Assembly: GCA_030524175.1 (NCBI GenBank)
Contig: JAUNHC010000018.1
Span: forward strand, 1 to 64,000
Origin: Eubacteriales bacterium
GTDB lineage: Bacteria > Bacillota > Clostridia > Lachnospirales > Lachnospiraceae
DNA length: 64,000 nt
Direction: 5' to 3'
Both the position numbers and the translations under genes were made by a program. Shown here piece by piece: positions 26,009 to 34,796 of the stretch. How positions within the stretch are numbered: position 1 is the first letter of the stretch; the number at the start of each line of letters is the position of its first letter. Under the pieces are notes generated by a model. That model was not told the DNA's origin, searched no databases, and saw only the letters and a program-made list of their open reading frames with translations.

Positions 26009-26869
26009 CTAGATGTTGCGCATTTTCTGCCGAAGAACCTCCACAAAATTCAAATGATTCAATTTAAGGATTTTCGTTTTTACTGAAGCCTTGCGGATGA
26101 CGATCCTGTCCCCTGTGACCATAGGAACCGTTGTGTCCCCGTCAAAAGCGGCCAGGCCTTTCTCATAATCCTGGTGCCGCCCTTTTCCCACCTCCACTGT
26201 GATCACATCCTCAGCGGGAAAAACAATACTTCTCGTATTCAATGTATGAGGTGCAATAGGTGTCATAATTGTCATGGACGCGCTGGGAGACACAATGGGC
26301 CCTCCCACTGACAGACTGTAGCCTGTGGAACCTGTGGGTGTGGAAATAATGATCCCGTCCGCATTATAAGAGTTAAGATACTCATTGTTCACATAATTCT
26401 TAAAGCGGATCACCCGCATAGGGCCTTCCCGTCCGATCACAATATCATTGAGGGCAATATCACTGCCTGTCACAACATCTCCCCGGTAGACAGTACCTGT
26501 GAGCATCATCCTCTCTTCCAATTCATAGTCATCCATCATAAGCTGGTCCAGGGCAGGATAAAGAGACTGCTTGTCCACACCCGCCAGAAATCCAAGGGTA
26601 CCCAGATTAATTCCAAGAAGAGGGATTTCCCTATGCACCACATCTCTGGCTGCCTGCAGAAGAGTTCCGTCTCCCCCCAGTACAATAATGCACTGGGTAT
26701 CCTCCGGAATCAGATCAGGATCAGTATAATGAAAAGAGCCGTCATACTTGCGCTCTGCCTGCTGGACCTCACATGACCTTCCATGCTTCTCCAGATAAGA
26801 AACTATCTTCTCTGTACATACCAGTCCATGATCTTTTTGGCTGTTGGTAATAATATAAAACTTTTCCAT
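26009..26869 (-). CDS. nadK: NAD kinase
   Basis: The enzyme phosphorylates NAD+ to NADP+. The 286-residue product has the family motif GGDGTLLQAARD and the conserved NADGIIISTPTGSTGYSLS region with the glycine/serine-rich nucleotide loop. Gene order tlyA-nadK-argR-recN is common in Firmicutes. NADPH produced this way feeds the reductive isoprenoid and fatty acid pathways in the same window. The start at ATG 26869 follows tlyA by 12 bp. Confidence 0.96.
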   Translation of the reverse strand: MEKFYIITNSQKDHGLVCTEKIVSYLEKHGRSCEVQQAERKYDGSFHYTDPDLIPEDTQCIIVLGGDGTLLQAARDVVHREIPLLGINLGTLGFLAGVDKQSLYPALDQLMMDDYELEERMMLTGTVYRGDVVTGSDIALNDIVIGREGPMRVIRFKNYVNNEYLNSYNADGIIISTPTGSTGYSLSVGGPIVSPSASMTIMTPIAPHTLNTRSIVFPAEDVITVEVGKGRHQDYEKGLAAFDGDTTVPMVTGDRIVIRKASVKTKILKLNHLNFVEVLRQKMRNI

Positions 26870-26881
26870 TGTTCCCGTCCC

Positions 26882-27691
26882 TTAATCCAGTTGTTCGTGC
26901 GCCTCTGCCACCACAGCCTCAACCGTTACGTCAAGGGTGTCTGCAACTTCTGTTCCATCTGCATGTTTCTTCAGATGAAGAAGGTACTCTATGTTTCCTT
27001 CCGGTCCCTTAATAGGTGAAAAAGACAGATGCTTCGGCTCCATGGCGATACTCAATGCATAATCCCGCACCTTTTCTATCACTTCCCTGTGAACAGCCGG
27101 GTCTCGGACAACCCCTTTCTTTCCCACCTTTTCTCTCCCTGCCTCAAACTGTGGTTTGATCAGGCACACGATCTCCCCCTCATCAGTGAGCAGTTCCCGT
27201 ACAGGAAGAAGCACTTTGGTAAGAGAGATAAAAGATACGTCGATGGAGGCAAAGGCTGCAGGCTCCTCAATATGCTCAGGAAGCACATACCTGATATTTG
27301 TCTTCTCCATGCACACCACTCTGCTGTCATTGCGAAGCTTCCAGTCAAGCTGTCCGTATCCCACATCAATGGAATATACCTTCACAGCCCCGTTCTGGAG
27401 CATACAGTCAGTAAAACCGCCGGTGGAAGCGCCCACATCCATACATACCTTCCCGGCCAGAGTCACTCCAAAATTTTCCATGGCTTTTTCAAGCTTCAGT
27501 CCGCCCCTGCTTACATAGGGAAGAGTATTACCCCGCACCTCGATTTTTACATTCTCCTGGAACATGGAGCCTGCCTTATCTTCCTTCTGTCCCTCCACAT
27601 ACACGTCTCCGGACATAATATACGCTTTTGCTTTTTCTCTGGAGGGCGCAAGGGAACGCTCCACCAGCAGCAAATCCAATCGTTTCTTCAT
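26882..27691 (-). CDS. tlyA: TlyA-family S4/FtsJ rRNA methyltransferase
   Basis: The 269-residue protein has an N-terminal S4 RNA-binding domain (about 1-60, KKRLDLLLVERSLA) followed by an FtsJ-type Rossmann methyltransferase domain with the SAM motif DVGASTGGFTD. TlyA proteins 2'-O-methylate rRNA cytidines; some are called hemolysins for historical reasons. Which nucleotide is modified is not known here. It lies nine bases after dxs within the housekeeping operon. Confidence 0.92.
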   Translation of the reverse strand: MKKRLDLLLVERSLAPSREKAKAYIMSGDVYVEGQKEDKAGSMFQENVKIEVRGNTLPYVSRGGLKLEKAMENFGVTLAGKVCMDVGASTGGFTDCMLQNGAVKVYSIDVGYGQLDWKLRNDSRVVCMEKTNIRYVLPEHIEEPAAFASIDVSFISLTKVLLPVRELLTDEGEIVCLIKPQFEAGREKVGKKGVVRDPAVHREVIEKVRDYALSIAMEPKHLSFSPIKGPEGNIEYLLHLKKHADGTEVADTLDVTVEAVVAEAHEQLD

Positions 27692-27700
27692 ATTATAATA

Positions 27701-29560
27701 TCAATCCTCATATTCTTCTATGGCTCTCTGGATTTCCGGAGCGGAAAGGCCAATCTTCGCTCTCAGACTGTCCACACTGCCGTGTTCTACAAAACGGTCC
27801 CATATGGCCACAGGCAGTACCCGGCAATTTCTGTGACATGCCTCCATGTACGCCGCAACATGCTCGCCGTATCCGCCGTTTTTCACATTCTCTTCCACTG
27901 TCACAAACAAGTCATGGTCTGCTGCCAGCTCATCCAAAAGCTCCGTGTCCAGTGGTTTTACAAACCGCACATTCACAAAGGTGGGATCATATCCATTTCC
28001 CTTAAGACCTTCACAAACCTGCTCGCACACAGCAGTCATACTGCCCACACCCAGTACGGCAATCCTGCGTCCCCGGTACAGTACCTCGCTTTTCCCCTTC
28101 TCAACAGGAGCCTGATACTGTGCCAATCCCTGGTAAGCCGCACCTTTAGGGTACCGGACAGCGCACGGGCCTTTTAAGTTCACCGCAAATTTCATCATTT
28201 CCTCAAGCTCCCAGGCATTCTTGGGCGCCATTACCGTCATATTCGGCATCATAGTCAGATATGACAGGTCAAAACAGCCATGATGAGTCTCACCGTCAGC
28301 CCCCACCAAACCTGCCCTGTCCACTGCAAATATCACGTGAAGATTTTGCATACACACATCATGGAGAATCTGATCCACCGCTCTCTGCAGGAAGGAGGAA
28401 TAGACGGCAACCACGGGAATCATACCGCCCAGGGCCAGTCCTGCCCCGAAGGTGACGGCATGTTCCTCTGCAATCCCCACATCAAAAAAACGGTCCGGAA
28501 AAGCCTTGGAAAAATGCTTAAGGCCTGTTCCTTCCGGCATGGCCGCCGTGATGGCAACCACCTTTTTATTCTTCTCTGCACACCTGCAGACCGCCCGTGA
28601 AAATACATCTGTGTAACTGGATTCTTTCTTTTCTTCCAGTGCCTTGCCGGTTTTAATATCAAACGGCCCTGTCCCGTGAAAACGGTCAGGATGATTACAT
28701 GCCGGCGTATATCCTCTGCCCTTTTGAGTGAGCACATGGACCACTACAGGGCCTTCCACACGTTTTGCCTCATTAAACAATTTCATCATCTGACGCATAT
28801 TGTGTCCGTCCACAGGTCCCAGGTAAGTAAGCCCCATATTTTCAAACAGCATTCCGGGAATGAAAAGCTGCTTAATGCTGCTCTTAGTCTTTCTCACGGT
28901 ATCCACAATAGCAGTGCCTACCCTTGGTATCTTCTTCAGGGTCTTTGTCACATTCAGTTTCATTCCCGTATAGACCTCTGCAGTCCGCAGCGCACTTAAA
29001 TACGTGGAGATACCGCCCACATTTTGGGAGATAGACATATTGTTGTCATTAATGATTATGATAAAATTTGTATCCAGCTCTGCCGCATTGTTCAGAGCCT
29101 CGTAAGCCATTCCGCCGGTGAGGGCACCGTCTCCTATGACTGACACCACATGATGCTTCTGCTTAAGCAGATCCCGTGCACGCACATACCCAAGTCCTGC
29201 AGAGACAGAATTAGAGCTGTGTCCCGTGTCAAAGGAGTCGCAGCTGCTTTCTTTCCTTTTTGGAAAACCACTTAAGCCGCCCTCTTTCCGCAGGGTTTTA
29301 AAATCATCCTTCCTGCCTGTGAGTATTTTATGAGTGTAGGCCTGATGTCCCACATCCCATATCAGCTTATCTTCCGGAAAATCCAGGACATTGTGCAGAG
29401 CAAGGGTCAGCTCTACCACTCCCAGGTTGGAAGCCAGATGTCCTCCTGTATGACTTACTGATTCGATTAAAAAGCGTCTGATTTCCTCTGCAAGCTGAGG
29501 AAAATCTGCCAATGCGATCTTATGGATATCATTGGGCTTTTTGATTTTTTCCAGAATCAT
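27701..29560 (-). CDS. dxs: 1-deoxy-D-xylulose-5-phosphate synthase
   Basis: Dxs is a thiamine diphosphate enzyme that joins pyruvate and glyceraldehyde 3-phosphate, the first committed step of the MEP isoprenoid pathway. The 619-residue product has the ThDP motif GDGALTGGMAYEA with NDNNMSIS completing it, and the transketolase pyrimidine-binding part with GIAEEHAVTFGAG. The C-terminal transketolase domain is complete. It sits 13 bp after ispA, so precursor supply and chain elongation are co-expressed. Confidence 0.97.
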   Translation of the reverse strand: MILEKIKKPNDIHKIALADFPQLAEEIRRFLIESVSHTGGHLASNLGVVELTLALHNVLDFPEDKLIWDVGHQAYTHKILTGRKDDFKTLRKEGGLSGFPKRKESSCDSFDTGHSSNSVSAGLGYVRARDLLKQKHHVVSVIGDGALTGGMAYEALNNAAELDTNFIIIINDNNMSISQNVGGISTYLSALRTAEVYTGMKLNVTKTLKKIPRVGTAIVDTVRKTKSSIKQLFIPGMLFENMGLTYLGPVDGHNMRQMMKLFNEAKRVEGPVVVHVLTQKGRGYTPACNHPDRFHGTGPFDIKTGKALEEKKESSYTDVFSRAVCRCAEKNKKVVAITAAMPEGTGLKHFSKAFPDRFFDVGIAEEHAVTFGAGLALGGMIPVVAVYSSFLQRAVDQILHDVCMQNLHVIFAVDRAGLVGADGETHHGCFDLSYLTMMPNMTVMAPKNAWELEEMMKFAVNLKGPCAVRYPKGAAYQGLAQYQAPVEKGKSEVLYRGRRIAVLGVGSMTAVCEQVCEGLKGNGYDPTFVNVRFVKPLDTELLDELAADHDLFVTVEENVKNGGYGEHVAAYMEACHRNCRVLPVAIWDRFVEHGSVDSLRAKIGLSAPEIQRAIEEYED

Positions 29561-29573
29561 TGGTATCCTTCTT

Positions 29574-30461
29574 TCACTTCCTGCGGTGGATCAATGATCT
29601 GATCAACTCACACAGGAATTCGTTTTTTTGTTCCAGACTCTCCAGCAAGGCTATGGCTTCGTTAGAGAGCTGATTTACCTGACGGGAAGCCTGCTCGATT
29701 CCCATGAGGGATACATACGTGACTTTATGGTTCTTTTCATCACTGTGTACTGGCTTCCCAAGCTCCTTCTCTGAGCTTACCACATCAAGAATATCATCCT
29801 GTATTTGAAAAGCCAGGCCTATATCTTCCGCTGCCTTGCACACAAGTGCGGTTTGCCGCTGATCTGCCCCTGCCAAAACAGCACCTGCCATCATGGATGC
29901 CTCGATCAGGGCTGATGTCTTATTCTTATATATATAATCCAGCATTTCTTTGGTTATTGGCTTGCCGTCATTCTCCACATCTACGCTCTGACCTCCCAGC
30001 ATTCCGTTAATACCGGTTTTCTCTGCCATTATACGCAGAGCACTGATCACGCGTTCAGTCTCCTGAGTAAGGTCAAAAGCCTTAAGCATTACTTCATAGG
30101 CGTAATTGAGAAGGGAAACGCCGCTTAACACTCCCATTGCCTCCCCATAAACCTTATGGGTGGTAAGCCTGCCCCTCCGGTAGTCATCATTATCTATCGC
30201 AGGCAGGTCATCGTGAATGAGAGAGTGGGTATGGATCATCTCTATGGCAGCAATAAAAGGCTCTGCTGCTCTCCCCTCTCCTCCGAACAGACAATATGTT
30301 TCCTTAAGAAGCATAGGCCGCAGGCGTTTGCCTCCTGCAAGCATACTGTAATTCATAGCCTGTGCCATAGTCATGGCAAAGCCTTCTTCTTCCGGCAGAT
30401 ACTGCCTGATCACATTCTCTATCTCTTTTGTCCGTTTTATCAATTCATCTTGAAAATTCAC
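29574..30461 (-). CDS. ispA: Farnesyl/geranyl diphosphate synthase
   Basis: The prenyl synthase condenses IPP with DMAPP/GPP to farnesyl diphosphate. First and second aspartate-rich motifs are HDDLPAIDNDD and QIQDDILD. The FARM insertion of two residues is of the bacterial FPP synthase type. I chose the GTG at 30461 (reads MNFQDELIKRTKEIE as start), with GAGGATGG upstream; this gives 295 residues and a 17-base overlap with xseB. An ATG frame extension to 30479 exists but has no proper ribosome site. Translation is therefore likely coupled to xseB. Confidence 0.94.
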   Translation of the reverse strand: MNFQDELIKRTKEIENVIRQYLPEEEGFAMTMAQAMNYSMLAGGKRLRPMLLKETYCLFGGEGRAAEPFIAAIEMIHTHSLIHDDLPAIDNDDYRRGRLTTHKVYGEAMGVLSGVSLLNYAYEVMLKAFDLTQETERVISALRIMAEKTGINGMLGGQSVDVENDGKPITKEMLDYIYKNKTSALIEASMMAGAVLAGADQRQTALVCKAAEDIGLAFQIQDDILDVVSSEKELGKPVHSDEKNHKVTYVSLMGIEQASRQVNQLSNEAIALLESLEQKNEFLCELIRSLIHRRK

Positions 30462-30702
30462 TGAACGTACCATCCTCATTCATCTGCAGCATCTTCTTTT
30501 CCACTGTGTCCAGCTTCTGGCTGCAATACTTTAAAAGTTCCATACCCTGCTTATAAAGAAGAAAGGATTCTTCCAGGGATGTTTCCCTGTCTTCCAGACG
30601 CTGTGCAAGACTGTCCAGCTTTGAAAAAGCTTCCTCTATGGACTGCTCCCCGTTCTTCTCTTCTATGCTGTCATTTACCTGAATTTCATCTGTCTCAGCC
30701 AT
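30445..30702 (-). CDS. xseB: Exodeoxyribonuclease VII small subunit
   Basis: The 85-residue helical protein is the XseB partner of XseA, which degrades single-stranded DNA bidirectionally. The core helix-turn-helix segment (FSKLDSLAQRLED then ETSLEESFLLYKQG) is diagnostic. An acidic, Gln-rich N-terminal tail of about 20 residues is added. Its start overlaps the end of xseA by eight bases and its end overlaps ispA, which indicates coupling in both directions. Confidence 0.93.
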   Translation of the reverse strand: MAETDEIQVNDSIEEKNGEQSIEEAFSKLDSLAQRLEDRETSLEESFLLYKQGMELLKYCSQKLDTVEKKMLQMNEDGTFSEFSR

Positions 30703-31909
30703 TGTCCCTTGATTCCTTCCTGATACTTTTTACTGTTGCCTCTATGGTACCGTCAGTGACGGACACCATCAGGCAGTCCCCTGTTTTAACCTGCTCCACA
30801 CTGGTCACTGTATTTCCCTTATCATCTGCCACATAGGAAAAACCCTGATTCAGCTTCCGCAGAGGGGATAATCCTGAGAACCGTTCCAGGTAAATAGAAA
30901 GCCGGTACCTGAAATCCTGCATTTTCCCTTCCATAGAGCCACGCACAGCATCCTCAAGCTCTGCAAGGTGCTGTCTCTTTTCCCGCAGCCTGCTCTCCGG
31001 GCTTAAATACTGCATTTTCAGACGGTACTGCTCCAGGCTGCTTCTCATAAGGTCCACACGGTTCCACATGGCACGGTGCAGTCTCTCCTGATAATTTCCC
31101 AATGTGTCCACAATACTTCTGTAATCATCCACAGCAAGCTCCGCAGCAGCTGACGGGGTAGGTGCTCTTAAGTCAGCCACAAAATCAGCAATGGTAAAAT
31201 CCGTCTCATGACCTACTGCCGATATGACAGGTGTCTTACAGTCGAATATTGCCCTGGCGACATTCTCCTCATTAAAAGCCCATAAATCCTCTATGGAACC
31301 GCCGCCTCTGCCCACAATGATCACATCCACCCCGGCTTCATCCAGCATTTCTATCCCCCGGACAATACTTTGGGAAGCACCTTCCCCCTGTACAAGGGCC
31401 GGGTAAAGAATGATCTCAAGGTAAGGGTTTCTCCTGTATGAAATATTCCTTATATCCTGGACTGCCGCCCCCGTAGGAGCTGTCACCACACCCAGGCGTT
31501 TGATAAACTTTGGTATGGGCTGCTTGTATTCCTTGGCAAACATGCCCATATCTTCAAGCTCCTGCTTCAACGCCAAAAAGCGCTCATAGAGAGCGCCTGC
31601 ACCTTCAAGGCTGATTTCTTTGGCATAAAGCTGGTAACGGCCGTCACGCTCGTACACATCAACAGAGCCGCCCACGACTACCTTGTCGCCGTCCTTCATA
31701 CGGAAAGCAAGTCCCCGCCTCTGTCCGGCAAACATGACACAGCTAAGGGTGCCTGTCTCATCCTTAAGTGAAAAGTAAATATGACCGCTTGTGTGGTATT
31801 TACAGTTGGAAACTTCACCCTTCACATAAACTTTCTGCAGAAAAAAATCCTGGGTAAACATATTCTTCACATAGCGGTTCACCTGTCCCACAGAATAAAC
31901 ATTTTTCAT
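30695..31909 (-). CDS. xseA: Exodeoxyribonuclease VII large subunit
   Basis: The catalytic subunit has an N-terminal OB-fold (about 1-100) and the XseA catalytic core with VVTAPTGAAVQDI and GRGGGSIEDLWAFNEE, followed by a long coiled coil and a C-terminal segment with LNQGFSYV. Length of 404 residues is usual for Firmicutes. It overlaps nusB by four bases (ATGA) and xseB by eight. Confidence 0.96.
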   Translation of the reverse strand: MKNVYSVGQVNRYVKNMFTQDFFLQKVYVKGEVSNCKYHTSGHIYFSLKDETGTLSCVMFAGQRRGLAFRMKDGDKVVVGGSVDVYERDGRYQLYAKEISLEGAGALYERFLALKQELEDMGMFAKEYKQPIPKFIKRLGVVTAPTGAAVQDIRNISYRRNPYLEIILYPALVQGEGASQSIVRGIEMLDEAGVDVIIVGRGGGSIEDLWAFNEENVARAIFDCKTPVISAVGHETDFTIADFVADLRAPTPSAAAELAVDDYRSIVDTLGNYQERLHRAMWNRVDLMRSSLEQYRLKMQYLSPESRLREKRQHLAELEDAVRGSMEGKMQDFRYRLSIYLERFSGLSPLRKLNQGFSYVADDKGNTVTSVEQVKTGDCLMVSVTDGTIEATVKSIRKESRDNG

Positions 31910-32430
31910 CGTTCTTCCCTTTTATGGACCACCACTATTTTTCCTTCTGAATGGGTGAATGCTTTCTTAGCCGGTATTTCTTCTTCCGGCTCTTTAATGT
32001 CTTCTGCGTCTGCAGCAGCCGCTTCCTCACCGCCGTTTGCAATCTTTCCTAATATACCGTTTACAAAGGAACCGGAGGTCTCACCGCCGAAGCGTTTCGC
32101 AAGCTCCACCGCCTCATTTATGGCTACTCCCACAGGTACCTCGCCGTCAAATTTCAGTTCATAGACAGCCAGACGCAGCGCTGTCAGATCCACACGGTTC
32201 ATACGCTTTGTCTTCCAGCCCTTACTGGTGCCCTCCAGCAAAGCATCTATCTCAGGCAGATGCTCCAGAACCTGGCCGTATTTCTCCTGGATATAATCCT
32301 GATCCTTCTCTTCCAGCTCATCCATGCCTTCAAAATAAAAAGAAAGCTGTCCCGGCATCTCCTCTGTGGAATTAAACTCTGTCATAAACAGCAGCTTAAA
32401 AACATGTTCTCTCTGTTCTCGTCTTCGCAT
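31906..32430 (-). CDS. nusB: Transcription antitermination factor NusB with acidic C-terminal extension
   Basis: NusB with S10/NusE binds boxA in rRNA leaders to stop premature termination. The helical NusB fold covers about 1-135 (MRRREQREHVFKLLF, then MNRVDLTALRLAVYE and VAINEAVELAKRFGG). After the normal end near VNGILGKIA, about 40 extra residues follow. They are acidic (ADAEDIKEPEEE) and then basic at the end. This tail is not part of the known fold and has no recognised function. It is the first gene of the nusB-recN operon, 22 bp after the asp23 terminator region. Confidence 0.93.
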   Translation of the reverse strand: MRRREQREHVFKLLFMTEFNSTEEMPGQLSFYFEGMDELEEKDQDYIQEKYGQVLEHLPEIDALLEGTSKGWKTKRMNRVDLTALRLAVYELKFDGEVPVGVAINEAVELAKRFGGETSGSFVNGILGKIANGGEEAAAADAEDIKEPEEEIPAKKAFTHSEGKIVVVHKREER

Positions 32431-32452
32431 TCTTTCCTCCTAATGCATAAAG

Positions 32453-32475
32453 AAAAAAGGAAAGGTTTACTTTCC
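32453..32475 (-). terminator. Terminator hairpin containing the asp23 stop codon
   Basis: GGAAAG (32459-32464) and CTTTCC (32470-32475) form a hairpin whose loop holds the asp23 stop codon. Six T follow on the minus strand (32453-32458). The hairpin probably lets partial read-through into nusB. Confidence 0.75.
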
Positions 32476-32853
32476 TTTTTCATTCTCCATATCTACGCTT
32501 GCAATGTGGATATTGACGTCAGCCACTTCCAGACCAGTCATATTTTCAATGGAAGACTTAACCTTCTCCTGAACCTTCTTGCTCGTCTCAAGGATATTCT
32601 TTCCATATTCAATATTGAGAGCTAAGTCTACAGTAACCACTCCTTCCAGCACTGTAACCTTCACACCCTTTGACAGGTTCTTCATACCAAGCTTGCTCAC
32701 AAGCTCATTGGTGATGTTCCCTGCCATTGAGGCCACTCCCTCTACTTCTGTCGCTGCCAGTCCGGCGATGATGGCCACTACCTCGTCAGCCATGTGTACC
32801 TCGCCTATTCCGCCTAAATCCTGTATCTTATAGGTTGTTCTCTTTTCTGCCAT
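32467..32853 (-). CDS. Asp23/Gls24 family envelope stress protein
   Basis: The 128-residue protein (start MAEKRTTYKIQD, ATG 32853, with AGGAGGG six bases upstream) has the DUF322/Asp23 fold: GGIGEVHMADEVVAIIAG at the start, VEGVASMAG and the C-terminal VADVNIHIA strand. Members are abundant proteins linked to envelope stress; in Clostridia one copy is nearly always upstream of nusB. It has no membrane anchor. The 109-bp gap to prfC contains the likely promoter and a copy of a small dispersed palindrome (32878-32900). Confidence 0.9.
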   Translation of the reverse strand: MAEKRTTYKIQDLGGIGEVHMADEVVAIIAGLAATEVEGVASMAGNITNELVSKLGMKNLSKGVKVTVLEGVVTVDLALNIEYGKNILETSKKVQEKVKSSIENMTGLEVADVNIHIASVDMENEKGK

Positions 32854-32989
32854 GTCAAACCCTCCTGATTCATCCGTCACTGTTCAATCTGTGACCAGCA
32901 ACAATCTCTGATATCCTCTGAACAGCAACACTAACTGCACTTATTAAATCTCTGTTCATTATACCAAATAGCAATTTAAAATAAAAGGG

Positions 32990-34579
32990 TTATTTACTGA
33001 ATTCTGTCAATATTAAATCCGGGTTTCTGTCCTGAGTCATTCCCACACTCCAGGCATTGATAAACAGCAGAAGAGGATTTCCTTTTAAATCAGTAACTTT
33101 CTTCATATCTGAAGTTCCGGTGATCTTGTCAACCTGAATCTCATCTTTATTTTCAATCCAGCGGATATGCTCATAAGGAAGATTTTCAAGACGGATCTCC
33201 ACATTATACTCATTTTCCAGGCGGTATTTCAGTACATCGAACTGAAGCACACCCACAACGCCTACTATGATCTCTTCCATACCGGAATTAATTTCCTGGA
33301 AAATCTGAATGGCACCTTCCTGTGCGATCTGATTGATACCTTTTACAAACTGCTTTCTCTTCATGGTGTCGATCTGGCGTACCCTTGCAAAATGCTCCGG
33401 TGCAAAGGTAGGGATTCCTTCAAAAGCAAATTTGTTTCCAGGGGCACAGATGGTGTCTCCAATAGAAAAAATACCCGGGTCAAACACACCGATAATGTCC
33501 CCTGCATAAGCCTCTTCCACAATATGCCGGGACTCCGCCATCATCTGCTGAGGCTGCAGGAGTCTCATTTTTTTATCACCTTGAACATGAAATACCTCCT
33601 GGGACGCATCAAATTTTCCTGAACAGATACGCATAAACGCAATCCTGTCCCTGTGGGCTTTATTCATATTGGCCTGGATTTTGAAAACAAAGGCAGAAAA
33701 ATCATCATCCATAGGATCGACGTAACCGCAGTCAGCATTTCTTGGCAAAGGTGAAGTAGTCATGTTGAGGAAATGCTCAAGAAAAGTCTCCACACCGAAA
33801 TTAGTAAGGGCAGAGCCGAAAAATACAGGCGTAAGCTTTCCCTTGCTCACAAGCTCCTGGTCAAAATCAGCACTGGCTCCGTCCAGAAGTTCAATTTCCT
33901 CCAGCAGCTGTTCCTTCTGTTCCGGGTCCATGATATCGTCCGCATGGCTGTCTTCCAGATCAATCTCCTCAATAACCCCTTCCTTAGTCCCCTTCTGGGT
34001 GTCAGAGAAGGTAAGGATCTTCTGTGTGTTTCTGTCATAAACGCCACGGAACTTCTTGCCGGAACCAATGGGCCAGTTCACAGGACAGGTGGCAATGCCA
34101 AGCTCCTTCTCTATTTCATCCAGCAGGTCAAAGGTGTCGTTGGCATCTCTGTCCATTTTATTTATAAAAGTAAAGATGGGGATATGGCGCATGACACACA
34201 CCTTGAACAGCTTTCTTGTCTGCGCCTCCACACCCTTTGAACCGTCGATCACCATGACAGCAGAATCCGCCGCCATCAGTGTACGGTAAGTATCTTCTGA
34301 GAAGTCCTGGTGTCCAGGTGTGTCCAGGATATTGATGCAGTATCCGTCATAGTGGAACTGCAGCACAGATGAGGTAACCGAGATACCCCTCTCTTTCTCT
34401 ATCTCCATCCAGTCAGACACTGCATGGCGGGCTGTTGCCTTACCCTTCACACTCCCGGCCAGATTAATAGCCCCGCCGTACAGCAGGAACTTTTCTGTGA
34501 GTGTGGTCTTGCCCGCATCCGGGTGGGAGATGATGGCAAAGGTTCTTCTTTTTTCTATTTCTTTCGTATACTTCGACAC
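32990..34579 (-). CDS. prfC: Peptide chain release factor 3
   Basis: RF3 is a translational GTPase that recycles RF1/RF2. The GTPase motifs are SHPDAGKTTLTE (G1), DTPGHQDF (G3) and NKMDRD (G4), followed by EF-Tu-like domain II and the RF3 C-terminal domain. I chose GTG 34579 (SKYTKEIEKRRTF follows) because AGGAGG lies six bases upstream; this gives 529 residues, the normal length. A 13-codon open extension upstream lacks a ribosome site. Its promoter is at 34635-34664. Confidence 0.95.
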   Translation of the reverse strand: MSKYTKEIEKRRTFAIISHPDAGKTTLTEKFLLYGGAINLAGSVKGKATARHAVSDWMEIEKERGISVTSSVLQFHYDGYCINILDTPGHQDFSEDTYRTLMAADSAVMVIDGSKGVEAQTRKLFKVCVMRHIPIFTFINKMDRDANDTFDLLDEIEKELGIATCPVNWPIGSGKKFRGVYDRNTQKILTFSDTQKGTKEGVIEEIDLEDSHADDIMDPEQKEQLLEEIELLDGASADFDQELVSKGKLTPVFFGSALTNFGVETFLEHFLNMTTSPLPRNADCGYVDPMDDDFSAFVFKIQANMNKAHRDRIAFMRICSGKFDASQEVFHVQGDKKMRLLQPQQMMAESRHIVEEAYAGDIIGVFDPGIFSIGDTICAPGNKFAFEGIPTFAPEHFARVRQIDTMKRKQFVKGINQIAQEGAIQIFQEINSGMEEIIVGVVGVLQFDVLKYRLENEYNVEIRLENLPYEHIRWIENKDEIQVDKITGTSDMKKVTDLKGNPLLLFINAWSVGMTQDRNPDLILTEFSK

Positions 34580-34634
34580 GATTGGCCTCCTATACTCATT
34601 TCCGATTATTATTTCCAAATATTACAACGTTACT

Positions 34635-34664
34635 ATTCTAGTATATGGAATACTGAACTGTCAA
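34635..34664 (-). promoter_or_regulatory. Promoter of prfC
   Basis: On the minus strand TTGACA (34659-34664), an 18-bp spacer and TAGAAT (34635-34640) lie 55-85 bp upstream of the GTG start. Confidence 0.75.
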
Positions 34665-34706
34665 GGGATTTTCAGAGGTACATGCACGGTGTACTCCATT
34701 TATGGC

Positions 34707-34743
34707 AAAAGGCTTTCTATGATTTTCAGTCACAGAAAGCCTT
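34707..34743 (-). terminator. Terminator of the spoIIIA operon
   Basis: AAGGCTTTCT (34709-34718) pairs perfectly with AGAAAGCCTT (34734-34743). On the minus strand a short T tract follows at 34707-34710. It lies 50 bp after spoIIIAH. Confidence 0.8.
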
Positions 34744-34796
34744 ACCCTTTTTCAGGCAGCTCTTTTTGCTTGTTGGTCAGTAAGGGGCTTTCGGAC

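Noticed and set aside
27029-28177. A 382-codon plus-strand open frame across tlyA and dxs
   Set aside because: It is the antisense of two clear enzymes (TlyA, Dxs), has no family motif and no ribosome site.
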